DNA of 64,000 bases, from assembly GCF_027625935.1 (NCBI RefSeq), contig NZ_CP115300.1:4092001-4156000 (forward strand), in the 5' to 3' direction. Each line of letters begins with the position of its first letter. Positions within the stretch are counted from its first letter, which is position 1. This document shows positions 60,404 to 64,000 of this stretch, in pieces. The notes beneath the pieces are model-generated. The model made no database searches, was not told the origin of the DNA, and saw only the letters and a list, made by a program, of their open reading frames with translations. Made by a program: the position numbers and the translations under genes. Source of the stretch: Streptomyces camelliae. GTDB lineage: Bacteria; Actinomycetota; Actinomycetes; Streptomycetales; Streptomycetaceae.

Positions 60404-60477
60404 AGCCGCCTTCGGGATTCGAACCCGAGACCTACGCATTACGAGTGCGTTGCTCTGGCCATCTGAGCTAAGGCGGC
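60404..60477 (-). tRNA. tRNA-Thr (anticodon CGU)
   Basis: Leftward sequence folds as a standard cloverleaf of 74 bases: acceptor GCCGCCT/AGGCGGC with discriminator T, D-arm beginning TAGCTCAGATGG, anticodon stem ACGCA/TGCGT around loop CTCGTAA (anticodon CGT, reading ACG), variable loop AGGTC, and T-arm TCGGGTTCGAATCCCGA. CCA is not encoded. A terminator lies four bases beyond the 3' end. Confidence 0.97.
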
Positions 60478-60608
60478 GCGCCGTTCGCATTATGGTGCGA
60501 TCGGCAACGTCGGTAAGTCTACACAGTTTTCCGGGGTGCTCTGACCACGCCCCGGAGAGGCGGGCTCCGGGGCCGGGTGCAGGGGCTGTGAGCAGGGCTT
60601 TCCCGGGG

Positions 60609-62222
60609 CTAGGAGCAGCGTTTGCCGATGCTTGGTGGGGTGCCGTTCAGCAGGTAGGTGTTGATCGCGGTGTCGATGCAGGTGCTGCCGCGCCCGTAGG
60701 CGGTGTGGCCGTCGCCGACGTAGGTCAGCAGGCGCGCCGAGGACAGCTGGTGGGACAGGGACTGGGCCCAGCGGTAGGGGGTCGCCGGGTCGCGGGTGGT
60801 GCCGACCACGACGATCGGGGCGGCGCCCTTCGCCTCGATGCGATGCGCCGAACCGGTGGCCCTCACCGGCCAGTATGTGCAGCTCAGCGCGGCCCAGGCC
60901 AGGTAGTCGCCGAAGACCGGGGACGCCTTCTCGAACGCGGGCAGGGCCCGCTCCACCTCTTCGGGGCCGGTGAAGGCGGGCGGCAGGTCCAGGCAGTTCA
61001 CGGCGGCGTTGGCCATCATCAGGTTGCTGTAACGGCCGCTCGCGTCACGCTCGTAGTAGCTGTCGGAGAGCGCGAGCAGGCCCGCGCCGTCGTGCTCCTT
61101 CATCGCCGAGGTCAGCGCCTCGCGCAGCTGCTCCCACTCCGCCTGGTCGTACATCGCCGCGATCACCCCGGTCGTGGCCAGCGCCTCGCCGAGCTTGCGG
61201 CCGTCCGCGTCGCCCGTCGCGATCGGGTGCGCGTCCACCTCGCGGAAGAACGCCTTGAGGTGGTCGCCGACTTGCGCGGGCGTCGTGCCTCGGCCGCCGA
61301 GCGGGCAGTCGGAGCGCCGTACGCAGTCCTTCGCGAACGCCTGGAACGCCGTCTCGAAGCCGGAAGTCTGGTCCAGGTTCAGGGTGCGGGCGTCGATGGA
61401 GGGGTCCATCGCGCCGTCCAGGACCATCCGGCCGACCCGGTCGGGGAACAGGCCCGCGTACGTCGCGCCGAGGAACGTGCCGTACGACGCCCCCACATAG
61501 TTCAGTTTCTGATCACCCAGCACCGCCCGCAGGATGTCCATGTCCCGCGCCGCCTCGACGGTGGAGACGTTCCGCAGCAGCCGCGCCGAGTGGGCCCCGC
61601 AGCTCTCGTCGAACGTCTTGTCCGCCGCGACCAGCGCGTTCCGCTCCTGCTGGTCGTCGGGCGTCATGTCCGTCTGCGTGTACGTGTCCATCTGCCGGCC
61701 GTCGAGGCACTCCACGGGCTCACTGCGGGCGACGCCCCGCGGGTCCACCGCGACCATGTCGTAGCGGGCGCGGACATCCGCCGGATAGCCGACACCCGCG
61801 TAACTCTGCAGGTAGTCGACCGCCGAGCCGCCCGGACCGCCCGGGTTGACCAGCAGCGAACCGATCGGCCTGCCCGTACCGGTGGCCTTCTTGCGGGCGA
61901 CGGCGAGCCGGACGTCGCCCGCGCCGGGCTTGCCGTAGTCCAGCGGGGCCGTCATCGTCGCGCACTGGAAACCGGGGGTGCCGCAGCTGCGCCAGCGCAA
62001 CCGCTGGGTGTAGTACGACGACAATGCCGACGGCGTCGACCGCGGCAACGCGGCCAGGGCCGCCTCCGCCGTGTCACCGGCCGAGGTGGTCGAGCTCCCG
62101 GGAGAGCAGGCGGACACGAGCAGGGCGGCGGCCGTGAGAAGGCCGGCGGTGAGGCGGGCCGTTGCCCGGGGGCGGGCGCCCCGGGTCCGGCGGGGGGATG
62201 GCAGGGATGGCCTGGTGTGCAT
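60609..62222 (-). CDS. Secreted TAP-like alpha/beta hydrolase (tripeptidyl aminopeptidase family)
   Basis: A 537-residue exported lipoprotein-type hydrolase. The signal TARLTAGLLTAAALLVSAC has a lipobox-like SAC near residue 39. The alpha/beta core has LLVNPGGPGGSAVDYL (oxyanion HGGPG-like), YDMVAVDPRGVARSEPV, the nucleophile elbow YVGASYGTFLGATYA, and a C-terminal TAP-like domain with VVGTTRDPATPYRWA (Asp) and GDGHTAYGRGSTC (His). Related Streptomyces enzymes (SlpD/SlpE, Tap) remove N-terminal tripeptides from secreted proteins. Start GTG/ATG at 62222 (MHTRPSL). Specificity is inferred. Confidence 0.92.
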   Translation of the reverse strand: MHTRPSLPSPRRTRGARPRATARLTAGLLTAAALLVSACSPGSSTTSAGDTAEAALAALPRSTPSALSSYYTQRLRWRSCGTPGFQCATMTAPLDYGKPGAGDVRLAVARKKATGTGRPIGSLLVNPGGPGGSAVDYLQSYAGVGYPADVRARYDMVAVDPRGVARSEPVECLDGRQMDTYTQTDMTPDDQQERNALVAADKTFDESCGAHSARLLRNVSTVEAARDMDILRAVLGDQKLNYVGASYGTFLGATYAGLFPDRVGRMVLDGAMDPSIDARTLNLDQTSGFETAFQAFAKDCVRRSDCPLGGRGTTPAQVGDHLKAFFREVDAHPIATGDADGRKLGEALATTGVIAAMYDQAEWEQLREALTSAMKEHDGAGLLALSDSYYERDASGRYSNLMMANAAVNCLDLPPAFTGPEEVERALPAFEKASPVFGDYLAWAALSCTYWPVRATGSAHRIEAKGAAPIVVVGTTRDPATPYRWAQSLSHQLSSARLLTYVGDGHTAYGRGSTCIDTAINTYLLNGTPPSIGKRCS

Positions 62223-62322
62223 CAGGCGAGCGTAACGTTGTGCGATGAATTGAGTACGGTGCGTGGGCGATGATGTGCTCGTACGAGGGACACCGGTGGG
62301 GGTGTGGCGCCTTTGAGACTCC

Positions 62323-63528
62323 TCACCCCGCCCGCAGTGCCATCGTCATCGCCTCCACCGCCAGCAGCGGGGCCACATTGCGGTCCAGGGCCTCGCGGCA
62401 GGCGGCGATGGCCTCGATGCGGCGGAGGGTGGACTCGGGGCTGCTGCCGCGGGCGAGGCGGTCCAGGGCGTCCTCGGCGTCCGCGTTGGCGATCGCCACG
62501 CGGGAGCCGAGCTGGAGGGCGAGGACGTCGCGGTAGAAGGCGGTGAGGTCGCCGAGGGCGATGTCGAGGCTGTCGCGCTGCGTACGGGTTCTGCGGCGCT
62601 TCTGCATGTCCTCCAGGTCTTTCATCACACCCGCCGTACCGCGCGGCAGCCGGCCCCCCTGGGCCGCGCCCAGCGCCGCCTTCAGCTCCTCGGTCTCCTT
62701 GCCGTCCATCTCCTCGGCGAGCTGCTTGGCGTCCTCGGCCGCCGCGTCGACCAGCTCCTGGGCCGCCTTGAGACAGGCGCCCACCTCGTCGAGGCGCAGC
62801 GGCAGCTTCAGCACGGCGGCGCGGCGCTCACGGGCCGCCGGGTCCGTGGCCAGGCGGCGGGCGCGGTCGACGTGGCCCTGGGTGGCCCGGGCGGCGGCGG
62901 CCGCGACCGGGGGCTCGATGCCGTCGCGCCGTACGAGCATGTCGGCGACCGCGTCGACGGACGGCGTACGCAGGTTCAGGTGGCGGCAGCGGGAGCGGAT
63001 CGTCGGCAGGACGTCCTCGATGGAGGGGGCGCACAGCAGCCAGACCGTGCGCGGGGCGGGCTCCTCGACGGCCTTGAGGACGGCGTTGGCGGACTTCTCG
63101 TTCAGCCGCTCGGCGTCCTCGACCAGGATGATCTGCCAGCGGCCGTTCGCCGGCGAGGTGAACGACTTGCGGACCGTGTCCCGCATGTCCTTGACCAGGA
63201 TCTCGGCCCCGACCGCGGCCACCGTGGTGACGTCCGCGTGCGTGCCGAGCAGCGCGGTGTGGCAGCCGTCGCAGAAGCCGCAGCCGGGGGAGCCGCCGAG
63301 GGCGCGGTCGGGGCTCACGCACTGCAGGGCCGCGGCGAAGGCCCTCGCCGCCTGGTTCCGGCCCGCGCCGGGCGGGCCCGTGAACAGCCAGGCGTGGGTC
63401 ATCTTCGACGTCTCGGGCAGCGGCTGGTCCGCCGCGGCGGCGGTGACGAGGGCGTCGGCGTCCCGCGCGGCGGCGTCGAGCACCGCGCTCACCTTCTCCT
63501 GCCCGACGAGGTCGTCCCATACGGTCAT
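62323..63528 (-). CDS. holB: DNA polymerase III subunit delta'
   Basis: Clamp-loader subunit of the replicative polymerase. The 401-residue product has the AAA+ fold: VWDDLVGQEKVSAVLDAAA, a P-loop FTGPPGAGRNQAARAF without the catalytic Lys-Thr/Ser pair (delta' does not hydrolyse ATP), a four-Cys zinc module (LQCVS, then GCGFCDGCHTALL), SRC motif IRSRCRHLNLRTP and VEDAERLNEKSANAVLKAVEEP in segments. ATG 63528. It follows the tmk-like gene on the same strand, the conserved Streptomyces order. Confidence 0.95.
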   Translation of the reverse strand: MTVWDDLVGQEKVSAVLDAAARDADALVTAAAADQPLPETSKMTHAWLFTGPPGAGRNQAARAFAAALQCVSPDRALGGSPGCGFCDGCHTALLGTHADVTTVAAVGAEILVKDMRDTVRKSFTSPANGRWQIILVEDAERLNEKSANAVLKAVEEPAPRTVWLLCAPSIEDVLPTIRSRCRHLNLRTPSVDAVADMLVRRDGIEPPVAAAAARATQGHVDRARRLATDPAARERRAAVLKLPLRLDEVGACLKAAQELVDAAAEDAKQLAEEMDGKETEELKAALGAAQGGRLPRGTAGVMKDLEDMQKRRRTRTQRDSLDIALGDLTAFYRDVLALQLGSRVAIANADAEDALDRLARGSSPESTLRRIEAIAACREALDRNVAPLLAVEAMTMALRAG

Positions 63529-63745
63529 GGGTCACGCCGCCCTTTCGTCACACTCCGCGTTCCTGCCCTCCATTGTGGGGGCGGGCACTGACAACGCGGT
63601 CCGAGAGCCGTCACCGACGGCCGGAAGGGCAGGGAAAAGCAGCGAAAGGCGAGGGCGGCGCCGGTCGTCCTCCGACCCGCACCGCCCTGTGCTCCGCCGC
63701 CCAGCACGGGCCCGCGCACTCGCCGTACCCCGCAGGCACCTGCCG

Positions 63746-64000
63746 TCAGCCGCGCCGCCCCCGGCCCCTGCGGCCCTGCTCCTCGTCCTGGTCGCCGTAG
63801 TCCCGCTCGTCGTACGACCCCAGCAGTTCGTCCGCCAGCGACGGCAGGTCGTCCAGCGGGGTCTCCTCGGCCCAGTCGGGGCGCGGCCGGCGCCGCGGGG
63901 TGCCGTCGGCGTCGAGCTGGGGCATCTCGCGGGTGCGGTACTCGGAGCCGTCGGGGCGCGCGGCCGGGCGCTCGTCCCGGAAGAAGCCGGACGGCACCCG
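63746..64000 (-). CDS. tmk: C-terminal tail of a thymidylate-kinase-like protein (5' end outside window)
   Basis: The last ~84 codons of a leftward gene. The sequence is an acidic, Pro/Arg-rich, low-complexity tail (PSGFFRDERPAARPDG, RPDWAEETPLDDLPSLADEL, then an Asp/Glu/Arg-rich end). I recognise this tail as that of the long Streptomyces MFS-thymidylate kinase fusion encoded upstream of holB. No kinase motif is inside the window, so the call depends on position and tail pattern. Confidence 0.6.
   Translation of the reverse strand, partial: RVPSGFFRDERPAARPDGSEYRTREMPQLDADGTPRRRPRPDWAEETPLDDLPSLADELLGSYDERDYGDQDEEQGRRGRGRRG

Noticed and set aside
59964..62273. A 769-codon rightward frame over the tRNA and the secreted peptidase
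   Set aside because: It runs through a tRNA gene, a terminator and an antisense strand of a clear gene; not coding.
62323..63528. Calling holB the ATP-hydrolysing clamp-loader subunit DnaX
   Set aside because: The P-loop is GPPGAGRN, lacking the Lys-Thr/Ser needed for hydrolysis, and the length and neighbours fit delta'.

Overview
The window is a GC-rich actinobacterial chromosome segment, almost certainly Streptomyces. The signs are the very high G+C at third codon positions, frequent GTG and TTG starts, XRE/DUF5753 plus DUF397 regulator pairs, a TipA-type MerR regulator, large AfsR-like regulators and leaderless-looking promoters. No insertion sequence, integrase or CRISPR array was seen. 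Gene calls come from reading translations and motifs; family names are from memory, not from a search.

Layout. (1) 1-11.4 kb is conserved core: end of a DUF3180 gene, then leftward folE, ftsH, hpt, tilS, a zinc metalloprotease and a D-Ala-D-Ala carboxypeptidase, then rightward ppa and a ThrE-type exporter, and leftward dedA. (2) 11.5-29.3 kb is semi-conserved: ybjQ, a TipA-like regulator with a tipA-type promoter, a decayed ClC channel next to glutamate decarboxylase, a PadR gene with a RelE/Phd toxin-antitoxin pair, aldehyde dehydrogenase, an XRE/ATPase/DUF397 developmental-type trio, several ArsR-type regulators with clear palindromic operators, two lipoproteins, a self-regulating Clp-N/HTH protein and a family A DNA polymerase. 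(3) 29.3-34.8 kb holds a 1078-residue AfsR-like regulator, a family 2 glycosyltransferase and about 890 bp without a convincing gene.

(4) 34.8-44.5 kb is a compact biosynthetic cluster, mostly coupled by 4-base ATGA overlaps: stand-alone NRPS A-PCP (TTG start), P450, shortened MbtH protein, two SDRs (the second lacking catalytic residues), AMP-ligase, threonine-synthase-like PLP enzyme, FAD amine oxidase and metallophosphoesterase. The first five match the NovH-NovI-MbtH-NovJ-NovK set that makes beta-ketotyrosine in aminocoumarin antibiotics, and the hand-read adenylation code DATVVAAVCK suits an aromatic amino acid. No coumarin-forming, gyrase-resistance or thioesterase gene is present, so the product is probably not a classical aminocoumarin. 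(5) 44.5-50.3 kb looks like export, regulation and resistance: TetR with a divergent 14-TM exporter, then a coupled zinc-ribbon protein and MFS transporter followed closely by a second-type seryl-tRNA synthetase.

(6) 50.4-60.4 kb has a hydrolase remnant, a LuxR/NarL-type two-component system, membrane proteins, and a heat-shock island (Hsp20 diverging from J-like, DnaK, GrpE) controlled from a HAIR-like HspR site. Decayed STAS and PAS gene fragments flank the island. (7) 60.4-64 kb returns to core: tRNA-Thr(CGU), a secreted TAP-like peptidase, holB and the end of what is probably the tmk gene.
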